From Amia ocellicauda (lineage: Eukaryota; Chordata; Actinopteri; Amiiformes; Amiidae): DNA of 64,000 nucleotides. The stretch is taken from assembly GCF_036373705.1 (NCBI RefSeq), contig NC_089851.1, forward strand, positions 59,441,350 through 59,505,349, in the 5' to 3' direction. Shown here piece after piece: positions 23,074 to 34,727 of the stretch. The notes beneath the pieces are model-generated. The model made no database searches and was not told where the DNA came from. It worked only from the letters and a program-made list of their open reading frames with translations. A program made the translations under genes and the position numbers. Every line of letters begins with the position of its first letter. Position 1 is the first letter of the stretch.

Positions 23074-24224
23074 TTCTTTTCTTCCGCCAGAATATTTTCA
23101 AATGCCTATAACTTTTGAACTGCTTGGTGAAAACTCACCAAACTATGGTATGAGTGTAGGGGCTATGGTATGGTCACTTAAATACAATATGGTGGCCTAA
23201 CGTCACATGGTTTGGCAGCCATCTTGAATGTAGTCCAACAAATTGGACCGTTTTCAAACAGTGTTTTATCAGGAATGGTAAAGAGTTGAGTTATGAAACT
23301 TTTTCTACATAGTGTGCTTATGTAAATACTTGATTTGGATATATCAAAAAAATGATAAGTCACATGGTGTGCTCACAATTTTCAATTAAGCTGAAAACAC
23401 TTGAGCCTCAGCTCCTCATAGACCATTTGACTGGTTGATGTCTGCTTTGGTATACAGCATCTGTGGACTGTTCTCTACAAATATTCTATAAGAAAAGTTC
23501 CTACGTGAAGAAATATGGGCGCAATGAACAAATGTTTTAGACAAAAATTCAATTTTTTTACTGTAATGATGCACTGTCTCCACTTGTGGCAGCATATATC
23601 ATATTTTTCACTGAGAAAACAAGATTCAGGCGCCATCTTTGGCATGCACATCGTAAAAACTAAGAACTATCAGTCACTTGCAACAGTACTACAATGGAAA
23701 GTATCTGTTTAAACACACAGACACTTCTGCAAGCAAATACAAATAGTATAAACTGAGATTTGTTATAGTGAGGGATCGTTTCAGAAAGAAAGCCGTTGAG
23801 AAAAGCTAGACAAACCGAAAGTGAAACTAAAACATAGAATTAAAAGTGATTCACAAAACACGAAAATACAAGTTATTAAAATAAATACATGAATATGAAC
23901 AATGGTACAACAGCAATGACGTTGCTGAATCTGTAGTGGTGGGTTATTGCTTTAATTTGAAAATCATTTCAATCTGAGATCGAGTGCCACCGCGAGTGCA
24001 TTACTACTGTTTAATGTTAACGATGCAACACGGGGGCACGACTTTGTCCTCTTCTATCTCAGTGAGATCGTATATTATGGTGACATATTATATACTGAAC
24101 AATGCAGAATCGCTGGCTCTACAAAGTAGAGTTGAAAGGGTAAACATAAGACGTGTACTGTGCGAGCTACACCCGAAAATACGGACCTACTCTGTCTTTG
24201 TACATTGTAACAGCAAAAGACTAA
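22074..24224. repeat. 2.2-kb tandem repeat: rest of unit 2, start of unit 3
   Basis: It aligns with 4750-6096 and then 18303-19092 (unit 1). It contains the Polinton empty site (CTTATG at 23317-23322) and an (ATT)n/(TTTA)n microsatellite at 23005-23072. Unit 3 starts at the landmark 24109 and is cut by the Harbinger element at 24225. ORFs here are repeat artefacts. Confidence 0.75.
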
Positions 24225-25570
24225 GGGCAGGATTAAATCAAAAATGTTTGCGAGCGCGAAAAGTCCCAGAAGAGTCACAGGAGGGGATCTCGCAGCTCAG
24301 CTCCTCGCTGAATTAAATCTGAAATGTGCGGAGCTGCGAGCGGGAGGAGCCGGATTTTCTGGCGGGGTTTCTGGGGTGGGCGGGCGCGTGAGAGAAATCG
24401 CGAGCCAATCACAGTGTCTGAAATCTGAGTGACAGCGAGGGCGCGAGAGCAGGACGTGCTGCGAGGAGAGCGATGCGTCGATAAAGCAGAGAAATCAAAA
24501 CTGTGACCCGCCCGCTAATAGCAAACTACACAACTGTACTCAGTTGCGGCTTCATTTTCAGTAAGATGACACTTTCTTCTAACCATAAATGTAACCGCTG
24601 TGATGTACAGGTGTGTAGTTTGCTATTAGCGGGTGGGTCAAAGTTTTAATTTTATCCAGCCCCACGATAGCGCCTGAAGGTACAGCTCCACGCTGTAAAT
24701 TGAAAGCATGAGTCTACCCGCTGAAACACAATTACAAACCTGTACTGTGTAGCGGCTAAAAAAGAGTAGGAGAAAATAATACAATAATAAAAACAAAGCC
24801 GCTCTTGATGACAGCTGTGTATTTTAAATTTTGTATGTCTTCGCAGACAATCGTATCCAGGCGTTATCTATAGCCGTGGATCAATGCTGGTATCTTCGGT
24901 TATATATGAATACCAGAAAAATGCAAGTCTCTTATTCAGGGACGCTTTAAATCAGCGTTTACTTGTCATGTGCACTTTGTATTGCTCTGTTTTGTAAGAT
25001 TGCCAATAAACATATAAACACATATAATAATAATAAGAATAATAAGAATAAGAATAATATGTGTAGCGCGGTGTATTCAATAAAAACTGACCCACTGGCT
25101 AATACAAAACTACTAAATGAACATCATAGTGGTTACATTAATTATTAGAATAAATGATCAACTGAAGAATGAAGCCGCAACTGAGTCCAGTTCTGTAGTT
25201 TTGTATTAGCAGCGGTCAAAGATTTGATTCAATCTGGCCCCTAGTTTGCCGGTATAATGTCGGTTGATGTGTGATTGTTCACTGGATGTGTCCCATTGTG
25301 ATATGTGGTTGTGAAGCAAATATATATTTCATGGAGATATTGATATAAGTTGTTCGACTCCGATATGACTCAGAATCGCTCATTTCAGGTGTTTAATTTT
25401 CTACATTTTCTGCTGGAGGACCCCCAGACCCCCACCGTGAATCCCTCATTATGCCTCGCCCTCATTTTCCTGGCTACGCCACTGATCCATACATAGATAC
25501 TCTTTATAGTACACATTGTAATATGACAGTGTAATATAATTGTGTATATGTCAGTTGTATAAATGTCAAT

Positions 25571-25885
25571 CTACATCATTGATTTTCCACAGTGCCAGCT
25601 GTGATAGCGGTGCTGATAGTGGCTTGGCGCCCCCACAACGTCCCCTACTGTAGTTTGAAAGGAGCCTGTAGCATATAGGCTAACGCGGCACATAATTGTC
25701 TCCACGGTAAGAGGATGGTTGCGTGCAAATCTATTGTTCAATTTATCCTTCAGCAGGTGACACAATAACGATATGCTGTGTCTATCAAACCGATAATGTC
25801 TTATTAAAAGGTGATCGGAAGGTCTAGAAAGTTCCGATGGATCTGAAAGTGTAGGGCTGGCACCGTCTTCCACGCCTTCGGGCAT
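25571..25885 (-). pseudogene. Harbinger (HARBI1-like) transposase N-terminal exon remnant
   Basis: The frame contains HLLIRHYRFDRHSISLLCHL, then LNNRFARNHPLTVE, YATGSFQTTVGDVVG and a following helix cut by a frame change near 25625. This matches the N-terminal helix-turn-helix region of HARBI1-type DDE transposases (the F-R-F-x-R-x-S-I and Y-A-T-G-S-F-Q patterns). The catalytic DDE region is not recognisable in the rest of the element, so it is a dead copy. The DNA-binding N-terminus directs the nuclease to the element ends in this family. Confidence 0.8.
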
Positions 25886-26163
25886 CGATGTCTGCCGTTA
25901 TAATTTTAATTGTCATAATAGTCCACTTTCTCTTGTATAGATGGCAATATGGTGCTCATTCAATCCAATTGCGTCATGCGTGTGTGATATGTGATTAGTA
26001 ATGAATGATTGACTGATGCTACATTATTACTGGTTTCATTATGTTGTTGCGTATCATCTCCGTGTTATATAGGCTGCTGTGTCTAGGATAAAGGCATAAC
26101 GTTGGCCACCTGCTACTAGATAATTGATTGTTCAGATTATTCCATATTTTTCTAGAATATATA

Positions 26164-27741
26164 CAGTGGGGGAAAAAAGTATTTGATCCCCTGCTGATTT
26201 TGTACGTTTGCCCACTGACAAAGAAATGATCAGTCTATAATTTTAATGGTAGGTGTATTTTAACAGTGAGAGACAGAATAACAACAAAAAAATCCAGAAA
26301 AACGCATTTCAAAAAAGTTATACATTGATTAGCATATTAATGAGGGAAATAAGTATTTGACCCCTTCGACTTAGTACTTGGTGGCAAAACCCTTGTTGGC
26401 AATCACAGAGGTCAGACATTTCTTGTAGTTGGCCACCAGGTTTGCACACATCTCAGGAGGGATTTTGTCCCACTCCTCTTTGCAGAGCCTCTCCAAGTCA
26501 TTAAGGTTTCGAGGCTGTTTGGCAACTCGAACCTTCAGCTCCCTCCACAGATTTTCTATGGGATTAAGGTCTGGAGACTGGCTAGGCCACTCCAGGACCT
26601 TAATGTGCTTCTTTTTGAGCCACTCCTTTGTTGCCTTGGCTGTGTGTTGTGGGTTATTGTCATGCTGGAATACCCATCCACGACCCATTTTCAATGCCCT
26701 GGCTGAGGGAAGGAGGTTCTCACCTAAGATTTGATGGTACATGGCCCTGTCCATCATCCCTTTGATGCGGTGCTGTTGTCCTGTCCCCTTAGCAGAAAAA
26801 CACCACCAAAGCCTAATGTTTCCACCTCCATGTTTGACGGTGGGGATGGTGTTCTTGGGGTCATTCCTCCTCCTCCAAACACGGCGAGTTGAGTTGATGC
26901 CAAGGAGCTTGATTTTGGTCTCATCTGACCACAACACTTTCACACAGTTCTCCTCTGAATCATTCAGATGATGGCAAACTTCAGACGGGCCTGTACATGT
27001 GCTTTCTTGAGCAGGGGGGCCTTACGGGCGCTGCAGGATTTCAGTCCTTCACGGCATAGTGCGTTACCAATTGTTTTCTTGGTGACTATGGTCCCAGCTG
27101 CCTTGAGATCATTAACAAGATCCTCCCATGTAGTTCTGGGCTGATTCCTCACCGTTCTCATGATCATTGAAACTCCACAAGGTGAGATCTTGCATGGAGC
27201 CCCAGACCGAGGGAGACTGACAGTTATTTTGTGATTCTTCCATTTGCGAATAATCGCACCAACTGTTGTCACCTTCTCACCAAGCTGCTTGGCGACGGTC
27301 TTGTAGCCCATTTCAGCCTTGTGTAGGTCTACAATCTTGTCCCTGACATCCTTGGACAGCTCTTTGGTCTTGGCCATGGTGGAGAGTTTGGAATCTGATT
27401 GATTGATTGCTTCTGTGGACAGGTGTCTTTTATACAGGTAACGAGCTGAGATTAGAAGCTCTCCCTTTAAGAGAGTGCTCCTAATCTCAGCTCGTTACCT
27501 GTATAAAAGACACCTGGGAGCCAGAAATCTTGCTGATTGATAGGGGATCAAATACTTATTTCCCTCATTAACATGCAAATCAATTTATAACTTTTTTGAA
27601 ATGCGGTTTTCAGGATTCTTTTGTTGTTTTTCTGTCTCTCACTGTTAAAATACACCTACCATTAAAATTATAGACTGATCATTTCTTTGTCAGTAGGCAA
27701 ACGTACAAAATCAGCAGGGGATCAAATACTTTTTTCCCTCA

Positions 27742-27744
<3 letters not shown>
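26164..27744. mobile_element. Tc1/mariner element, copy 1
   Basis: The 1,581-bp element begins CAGTGGGGGAAAAAAGTATT and ends in the near-inverse AATACTTTTTTCCCTCACTG, flanked by TA on each side. The inverted repeats are about 200 bp. A long palindromic segment (27420-27515) with TTTATACAGGTAACGAGCTG on both arms lies beside the transposase start. It is nested inside the Harbinger element. Both strands of its transposase were read. Confidence 0.95.
26371..27377 (-). pseudogene. Tc1-type DDE transposase, one frameshift
   Basis: Starts [20 protein letters not shown] at 27377. It has the paired HTH DNA-binding domain ([17 protein letters not shown]) and then the DD34E catalytic core: WSDETKI (first Asp), [13 protein letters not shown] (second Asp), [11 protein letters not shown] (Glu). 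The stop at 26371 follows ANKGFATKY. The total of about 335 codons is normal for Tc1. One frameshift lies at about 26944-26966, between the binding domain and the core. The same break is present in the second copy. All catalytic residues are otherwise in place. Confidence 0.9.

Positions 27745-27780
<36 letters not shown>
27745..27780. repeat. (TA)n microsatellite at Tc1 insertion site
   Basis: TA repeats directly abut the Tc1 end, consistent with insertion into a TA-rich target. Confidence 0.9.
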
Positions 27781-27783
<3 letters not shown>

Positions 27784-29181
27784 TGTGTGGGGGGGGTTTT
27801 GCACCCAATGTGCAGTGCCTAAACATCACACACTTATATGTGTACTGGCTTGCAAGTTATACAACCATATATGCCTGTAACAATATTCTATAAATGTCAT
27901 CCAGACGTCTCCAGATGCTTTACCTTTTTGTGTACATATTCATAATAGCAATTATACAGCTGCTGACAGTGTAATTCGATGTAGTGTTTGTGTCTTAAAA
28001 GTCGCCTTCATTCCCAAATATACATATAGCCCACGGGCGTCGCTAGACCCTATTCAGTGGGGCTCCAGCCCCCCCTACATTTTCTGTCAGCCCCCCTAAA
28101 AATATTATGATCAAAGACGTACGAAGCAACGGAGAACAGCGTCCAAACTCCCCCCCATTATGCGTCTGTAGAAACACCGTTTTCCAGCCCCTATAACTGT
28201 CAGTGAGAAGCACCGAGCAGCCTGTAGAGAGAGATGCGTGAACTGTAGAAATACTGTACTGTCCAACATCAGCTACAAAATGCATCAATCACAATCCACA
28301 TTCAATCCGTGTATCCAAATGTATCAAACATGGAAACACCCCCGTAACATAGGGTATAGGCTGAATATACATCATTGTAGTGAGTACGAGTGAGGTGTAA
28401 TATACACTTGATAGTGTATATACACTTGATAGTAGCACTTTTCCCAAGAAAGATCTGATAAGAAGGAATCAATTGTTAAGACATGAAAGGAAGAAAGCAA
28501 GAGCACAATAAACAAGTAATGAAACCAAAACGAAACAAAACGAACACGGACACATTGCTGAACAAAACAATATAAATATATATTTTCTCTATGTGCACGA
28601 ATAATAAGCAACATTTCGTTTATGTAGATGTTGGGCGCAACATCTAATGTATTATTATCGCATTGTACACAGTTATTTCACTGACACAGAGCCGCACTGT
28701 GAATAAAGCCGGAGCTGCGCTTTCTCTTCACTGTGCCTTAACCGCGAGAGGCTTTAGACTGCGAGAGCATTTTCAGGGTGTTTTCTCGCAGATATTTTCT
28801 TGATTTAATGCAGCGAAAATGTAACCACTCCCAATGTATTGTTGGGCGGGATTAACTACAACTTTAACCAGCCGCTAATAGCAAACTACACAACTGTACA
28901 TCATGGGAGTTACTTTAAAAATTAGACGAGAGTAGCATCTAACTAAACATGAAAGCGCGACTGAGTATAGTGGTGTAGTGTTGTAGTAGCGGCTGTGTGA
29001 AAGTTGTGTTTTATTCTCTCTCATTGTGCCAGAAAGGAGCTGAGAGAAGGTCGTTTTGCGGCGCAAATGGGGTCAGATTTAATACCACGATAGTTTAGCA
29101 GCGCAATTTCCACTCGCAGTCATGCTGCTAATGCTTCTGCAAGCGACTCGCAGCGCAAACATTTTTGATTTAATCCTGCCC

Positions 29182-29695
29182 TAAGTCACAATCAGTCACT
29201 TGCAACAGTACAGTATTAGAGTGGAAAGTATTCGTTCAAACACACAAAGACTTCTGCATGCAAATACAAATACTGTGAACTGAGATGTGTTTATATTGAG
29301 GGATTGTTTAAGCTGTAGAGAAACAGGGAAGAAGTACAAGAGAAAATTAAAGCGAAACTAAAAATATAATTTGAATATAAAGTCATTTCAAACTGAAATC
29401 GAGTGCCACCACGAGTGAATGACTTCACTCGAGGGGTGTCCTCTTCTCTCTCAGTGAAATCGTAATTTATGGTGACATGTTATATACTGAACTGTGCAGA
29501 ATCGCTTGGTCTTTGCTGTAACGTTGAAAGGATGAACATGAGAAGTTTCCTGTGTGAGCTATACCCGAAAAAATTGACATACTCGGTCAGGTGCATTAGT
29601 AAAAACGAATTGCTGCTATTTGCCCCTTAGTGATATACTTTGCTTTTCCAGGTGTAAGTATATATAACACACACATCATTAATCAATGTATTAAC
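29182..29695. repeat. 2.2-kb tandem repeat: rest of unit 3 and start of unit 4
   Basis: After the Harbinger element the sequence resumes at CAGTCACTTGCAACAGTA and matches 18650-19250 and 23650-24190. The landmark occurs at 29501 with one insertion. Homology to unit 1 continues (CATACTCGGTCAGG, TTTGCTTTTCCAGGTGTAA) to about 29695, where unrelated LINE sequence begins. Unit 3 lacks about 1.8 kb. Confidence 0.7.
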
Positions 29696-29696
29696 C

Positions 29697-30670
29697 CTGT
29701 TTGGTCAAGCGAGATTACTGAAGGTAGGACTGCCTCAAGCCGATGTGCCAAAGTCTTGGCAAGGATATTTACATTTGTGTTAAGAGGGGAGATGGGATGA
29801 TACGAAGCACAGTTCAAGGGGTTCTTGTCCTTTTTTAATAACAATTAAATAGATGCTTGACATAGGTTGGAGGTAGGGACAAAGAAGTGAAGGATTTTAA
29901 AAATGCAGAACTGAGCAAAGGGGCAAGTTGAGGGCAGATGTTTTAATAAAATTCCACTGGAAACCAGTCTGGACCTGGAGACTTACCACTCTGCATTGAC
30001 TGAATTGCCCTCTTCAAGAGAAAGAGGCTGTTTTAAGCTTGCTTTAGATTCAGGATTAATTGCAGGAATATCTAAGTTATCAAAAAAAGAATTGTACAGA
30101 AGGGAAATCAGAAGTGTATAGAGTGGAATAAAAGACCCTAAATCCATGTATTTCTTGCTGATCCACAGTGGTTGAGCCAGTATGCGTGCGAATCTCAGTA
30201 ATTAAATTGGCAGCTACAGACTGACGCAATTGATGAGCCAGGATTTTACTTGCTTTGTCCCCATGTTCATACATAGTATGGCAGGACTTATATAGTAGAT
30301 GTTCAGCCTGCTTGATAGACAAGAATTTGAATTCAGTCTGCAGAGTTAATCGATCCTTATAGAGGTCAGGCATGGGAGCTGTGATTGCTGTTTATTAGTT
30401 TGAGCAACGTATTAAATTATTTTTCCATGCAGGTAAATTCTCAGGGTCTCCCATAGTGTGGAATTGGAGATGACTGGGATAGTGTTGATATGTAGGAACA
30501 GACCTATCTGCAAAATAATAAACTTATAATAGGGAATTAAATTGAGAATTAAATTGCCAAGGACCCCAAGGTGGAGATTGATTATAGAAGCGTTAATTCA
30601 AAAGGGGCTTGATCAGATATTACTATACTATCATAAATGCAAGAGTTAACAGAAGGGAGTAGCTTATTGT
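29697..30670 (-). mobile_element. L1/Tx1-like LINE ORF2 fragment (EN end and RT)
   Basis: Read on the minus strand, about 30660-30490 contains a degenerate endonuclease C-terminus (YDSIVISDQAP). The frame at 30373-30080 has KASKILAHQLRQSVAANLI and FRVFYSTLYTS, typical of the linker before the RT. About 29860-29700 contains SLLNTNVNILAKTLAHRL, RT block 2 of L1-like elements. Stops and frameshifts abound. It continues, with an interruption, the ORF1 piece at 31150-31714. Confidence 0.75.
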
Positions 30671-30689
30671 CTAAAAGTAATCAATATGT

Positions 30690-31117
30690 AACACCTTTCT
30701 ATCAGAACCAGAATTAACTTTTTCAGCAATTTGAGCTACAGTAGCTCATCTGTTGGATTGGACCACACAGGCCAGCCTTCGCTCCCCATGTGCTTCAATG
30801 AGCATTGGCTGACCCATAACCCTGTCGCCGGTTCACTACTTTTCCTTCCTAGGACCACTTTTGATAGGTACTGACCACTGCAGACCAGGAACACCCCACA
30901 TGAGCTGCTGTTTTGGAGATGCTCTGACCCAGTCGTCTAGCCAATTTGGCCCTTGTCAAAGTCGCTCAGATCCTTATGCTTGCCCATTTTTCCTGCTTCT
31001 AACACATCAACTTTGAGGACAAAATGTTCACTTGCTGCCTAATATATCCCACCCACTGACAGGTGCCATGATAACTAGATTATCAGTGTTAATCACTTCA
31101 CCTGTCAGTGGTCATAA
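30690..31117 (-). mobile_element. Tc1-like fragment, second family (5' part)
   Basis: The reverse complement begins ATGACCACTGACAGGTGAAG and includes the start of a transposase (ATGGGCAAGCATAAGGATC). It ends near the segment encoding the third HTH helix. It matches 39511-40303 and is the 5' part of a common fish Tc1 family. It lies between the L1-like ORF1 and ORF2 pieces, so it probably inserted in that LINE. Confidence 0.75.
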
Positions 31118-31149
31118 TCTCCCTTCGATAGCTCTCTCGATAGCCGTTG

Positions 31150-31714
31150 AATGTACTCCTTAACCTGGAAGTAGTGCACCCTAAGAATAATGGGACGGGG
31201 CCTGTCTCCTTCCCTAGGTCTTGGCATTATCGATCGGTGAGCACGATCCAGAACAGGCAGGGAGTCCGACTTATTCTTCCCAATGATATCAACAAAGAAC
31301 TACGACAGGAAAGTAGTAGGATCACGACCCTCCACTACTTTCACTACACCAACAACACACAGGTTGTTCCTCCGTCCCCTTCCACCTAAATCCTTTACTT
31401 TCCATTTGAGCATCTCATTCTCTGCAGAAAGGCCGCTGCAAGAGGCTTCCGTCACCCTGTCAGATATGTCGCTCAGAGACCTCTCTACCTCCTGCAGTCG
31501 GCTGCCATACGAGTGCCCTTAAGAGTAGCAATAGCCTCACGCATTTCAGATCAAAACGATTCTATGGAGCTCTGTATTTTGCTCACCGCTGCGACAAGAA
31601 AGGCCAGGTCTCCGCCACTTTCTGGTGAGGGATTGCCAGCCCCAGTCATGCCTGAATCCGAATCGGGTTGAGTCGCCTCCATCGCTGGCCCCTTCTTGCC
31701 TTTTTGTTTAGACA
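31150..31714 (-). pseudogene. L1/Tx1-like LINE ORF1 fragment
   Basis: From ATG 31714 (MSKQKGKKGPAMEATQPDSD) the minus-strand reading has the Lys-rich start, an acidic Gly/Ser linker and a coiled-coil-like DLAFLVAAVSKIQSSIESF. A stop follows. Beyond it, SEMREAIATLKG and related segments are recognisable in broken frames to about 31150. This is the layout of L1-type ORF1 proteins (RNA-binding chaperone) in fish. It is a pseudogene. Confidence 0.7.
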
Positions 31715-31834
31715 TGGTTTTAAAACAATAATACACATAATATACTGAAGTTCATCGCTTAAAATAAAAACAAGAAAATAACGTTTGCTGAAAAAAATTG
31801 AAATATCGCAGGAGCTCTCTGTTCACACGTCAAA

Positions 31835-32190
31835 TTGGAAGCTGTAGGCATTCAGGGTAATGTAAGTAGATGGATTATGAACTGGTTGATGTATAGGAAG
31901 CAGAGGGTGTCGATTAGAGGAGTTGCTTCTAACTGGAGTGAGGTTGTTAGTGGAGTTCCACAGGGATCAGTACTAGGGCCTTTGCTTTTTCTAATCTATA
32001 TTAATGATCTAGACTCTGGGATAGTTAGCAAACTTGTCAAATTTGTAGATGATAGTAAAATAGGTGGCTCAGCAGATACAATCTCGGCAGCACAGGTTAT
32101 TCAAAGGGACTTAGATAATATTCAGTTGTGTGCCGACACCTAGCAGATGAAATTCAATGTGGACAAATGCAAGGTATTACAGCTATTGCT
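31835..32190 (+). mobile_element. CR1/L2-like LINE reverse transcriptase fragment
   Basis: The frame reads GNVSRWIMNWLMYRKQRVSI, then VVSGVPQGSVLGPLLFLIYI (RT block 4/B) and KLVKFVDDSK in place of the catalytic FADD box, so the first residues of that box are changed. A stop (TAG, about 32141) is followed by MKFNVDKCKVLQ, another RT landmark. It is a short isolated piece of the RT domain. Confidence 0.85.
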
Positions 32191-32204
32191 GGAAGACAAA
32201 CCAT

Positions 32205-32690
32205 TTTATTTTCCTTTCTCTCTCTGCCAATCTCTCTCTGAGGATTGCATTTCTGTCCATGTTATCTCCTGTGTCATGCCCAGATTTTTGTAATGTTCAG
32301 ACACCTTGGTCGGACAGTATATGTATTTTCCAGCCACTCCTGGTAACATTGTATGGACGTGGGGTCTGTTTGGCCCCTGTTGTAATTGTAGCTGGCAGAA
32401 GCGGCACAGTCAGCCAGCAGGGTGGGGTTCAGGCTGCTTCCTCTTCTTTTCATTCTTCTGCACTACTCTTTGTTTTGTGGCATCAAGCACCCTCTGGAAA
32501 TACATGGTTGTAATAAACTGCTCAAAAGGCATTCCTGAATCAGTCAGACCTTCAGACCCATACAATTTGAACACTTTTGTGGAAGAGTAAAAGAACCTGA
32601 GTTTTCCCTGCTGATGAACCATCCGTAGAAACCAAACATGTTTTAGTCATAATAGTTACTGCTGCTGCTGTCCATGATTTATTGAACAAT
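32205..32690 (-). pseudogene. TE-derived multi-exon gene, C-terminal part
   Basis: The minus-strand frame 32622-32410 contains GKLRFFYSSTKVFKLYGSEG, then MPFEQFITTMYFQRVL and a basic KNEKKRKQPEP. After a stop (near 32410) the reading continues with LCRFCQLQLQQGPN and VHTMLPGVAGKYIYCP. From memory these blocks belong to the C-terminus of a common family of uncharacterised fish proteins that also has the blocks seen at 37932-40788 (zinc-ribbon, GVGRPRVIVGISGQYYIF). It is abruptly limited by the second Polinton at 32697. Confidence 0.45.
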
Positions 32691-32696
32691 CTGTTG

Positions 32697-34700
32697 AGTA
32701 GTGATAATGGCAGCTTATGTCAAAGTGACAGCCGGAAGCCCCTCCTCACCCAGATGCCTCATGGGCAAGGAAGCCCCTCCTCACCCAGATGTCCCATGGG
32801 CCAGGAAGCCCCCTCCTTACCCAGATGCCCCATGGGCCACAAAGCCCCCTCCTTACCCCCGGTTAACCTTTGAACCGGAACCATCTCCTCCTTCCTACCA
32901 CCCCCCGAGTTTACCCTTTGACCCTCTCTAGTCAGCCATCTTGTTAGGATGACCGCCATCTTGTTAGGCTGACAGTAATTTTGGAAAGGGCACAGGTCAT
33001 CTTGACAACAGTTAAACGTATTATTATTTGTTTTAGGTTATATGTTTTATGACTAGGTTTGGTATGATATGGTGTTGGCAATATAAAATAAAAAAAAGTT
33101 TTAATAAAAAGTATTTTAAACTGTGTTTAGTGATGTGAGTGTGATGTTTTTATGTTATATATTTTATGATTAGGTTTGGGATGGTACAGTGTTAGCAAAA
33201 TAAAAGAAAAAGAAAGGTATAGACATTCAAAAAATGACACTCGGTAAAATATGCATCAATGTCAGTATTTTATTGTGACAGTTCTAAAACATGATAACAA
33301 GACATTAGGTCAGATGTAGACAGTGAGATTAGATACTGACACAGGTGACCAATGACCCCGCCTCCCGAACACCTACAGCAGCCAGGAAGAAACAACTGAA
33401 TTGTACTGCACTAGCAACTCCCTCTACTTGTTTAATGGCAAGGGCTGTGACACTGATCATGGCTATTCTGTCTAGCACAGTGTAGAAATTGGGTTTGGTC
33501 ATGATAGGAATAGTATTTCCAAAAGATCTCTGCAGAACGTTTTGGACAGCTGTAAAAGCAGATTCACCAGGCGGTGACTCTTTATACAGCATTCTCTTGA
33601 GCACATGTTTTCTCAACATCCTCAACTAGAGATTTCACATCAGAATTACCAGTATCATACAAATCACCAATCTTGCAAGCTATTAGAGTGAGGATGACAA
33701 GATTCCTCAAACATACGTAAACGTAATTCCAAGGTCCCCAGGGCTTTCTTTCTCTGAAAAAATATAGGAATTAAAATGTAATGTCTTATTATACAGAAAA
33801 GCAGAGCAGACACAAACAGTATTTTATTTATGTTTGTAAAACACATGATAAGACTATCTATTTGCATTACATTCTCATCCACACTTTCTAACAAGTCACT
33901 AAACCATCTTGAAGGTAGAGCGCATGTTTCTAGGCTATGCAAAAGAGTTTTCACTTCTTTCTCAGTCTGTTTGTTTATACTCATTCCACGTAGGGTACGA
34001 GCAACACATAACAAAACGTTTAGCAAACTTGTGACACTTATTTTGTCGCATATAAGAGCTACACTACTCCAGACACTACCTTGCTCATGATCTAAAGTTA
34101 GACAGATGTGATGTAGTTGGCTGGGGTCTCCTATCAGACAGGCTTCACATTTATCAACTAATTCACGGCCTATACAATGTTTTAACACAAGGGCGACACT
34201 GGCCTTTACAGTATGTCTCATTACCAGTCTAACATGCTCATCCTGGTATTTACAATTATATCTCCCACCTTCACTGTCTGAATCAAAACTCTTGTGGGTT
34301 CTAGCAAGGCAAGAACAGAAGCATGCAATGGTCAGTCTTGTTCTGGGTCTTAAAGAACCGACAGAGGAATCAATGTCACTGGTGTCAGGGCCACCATTAT
34401 TCTAATGAAGAGAAAAGAAAATAACACTTAAAACTGAAATGAGTCTCTAAGTAAATAAGCACATGACTATAGAAGGTTCTAGGGCCTTTATAGTTACCTC
34501 TCTTTCTGCTGATTGCCCAACTCCCCCGTCAATGTCAGAGGTGCTGTTTTCATCCTCACTGCCATGGTCAGGGTCCTCGTCATCATTGTCAGACTCATCA
34601 GCAGTGCTGACACCTTCATCTTCATCAGACATCTGGGCAGCTTCACCGGGGCTCAGGAGAGGAATTCCTACACCAGTCTTTTGTTAAACAAACAAATAAA
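32697..34700. mobile_element. second Polinton, truncated left end
   Basis: Starts AGTAGTGATAATGG and has the same GC-rich CCCAGATGCCCCATGGGCC repeats (32740-32860), ATCTTGTTAGGATGAC repeats (32935-33005) and AT-rich inner terminal repeat (to about 33200) as the first Polinton. The left-end gene follows on the minus strand. No right end and no polymerase are present; sequence passes into a CR1/L2-like LINE after about 34700. The terminal repeat differs clearly from the first element, so they are separate insertions. Confidence 0.85.
33329..34632 (-). pseudogene. Polinton left-end spliced gene (unknown function), more complete copy
   Basis: Predicted three-exon gene. Exon 1, 34632-34498, is very acidic (MSDEDEGVSTADESDNDDED) and ends in a donor, GAG/GTAACT. 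Exon 2, 34401-33871, follows a pyrimidine-rich acceptor (CTCTTCATTAG) and has a Cys/His cluster (KHCIGRELVDKCEACL, then HHICL) and RWFSDLLESVDEN. Exon 3, from 33753, follows TTTTTTCAG and reads RKKALGTLELRLRMFEES. It shows small deletions relative to the first Polinton (near 33690 and 33606) that shift frame, and ends in a hydrophobic stretch (SAVQFSCFFLAAVG). No family is recognised. Splicing and the end position suggest an early or host-interaction gene. Confidence 0.5.
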
Positions 34701-34727
34701 AAAATGTATTTAAATTCACTTTTTCGC

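Larger units (their letters stand above)
24225..29181. mobile_element. PIF/Harbinger DNA transposon (decayed)
   Basis: The 4,957-bp element has inverted ends GGGCAGGATTAAATC...GATTTAATCCTGCCC that continue inward as AAAAATGTTTGCG. It is flanked by TAA on both sides (24222-24224 and 29182-29184), the TWA-type target duplication of Harbinger elements. The related repeat unit at 23650 has a single TAA at the same place. Inside are a transposase exon remnant (25571-25885), a nested Tc1 element, hAT-like end fragments (about 25430-25492 and 28030-28100) and GC-rich subterminal repeats. Confidence 0.85.

Noticed and set aside
24244-24432. GC-rich segment as CpG-island promoter and first exon
   Set aside because: It is the subterminal GC-rich part of the Harbinger element, mirrored near 29040-29150.
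33329-33753. Bcl-2-like domain in the Polinton left-end gene
   Set aside because: The hydrophobic C-terminal part has a faint resemblance to a BH1-type helix, but the key NWGR-like motif is absent. Similarity by eye is too weak to claim.
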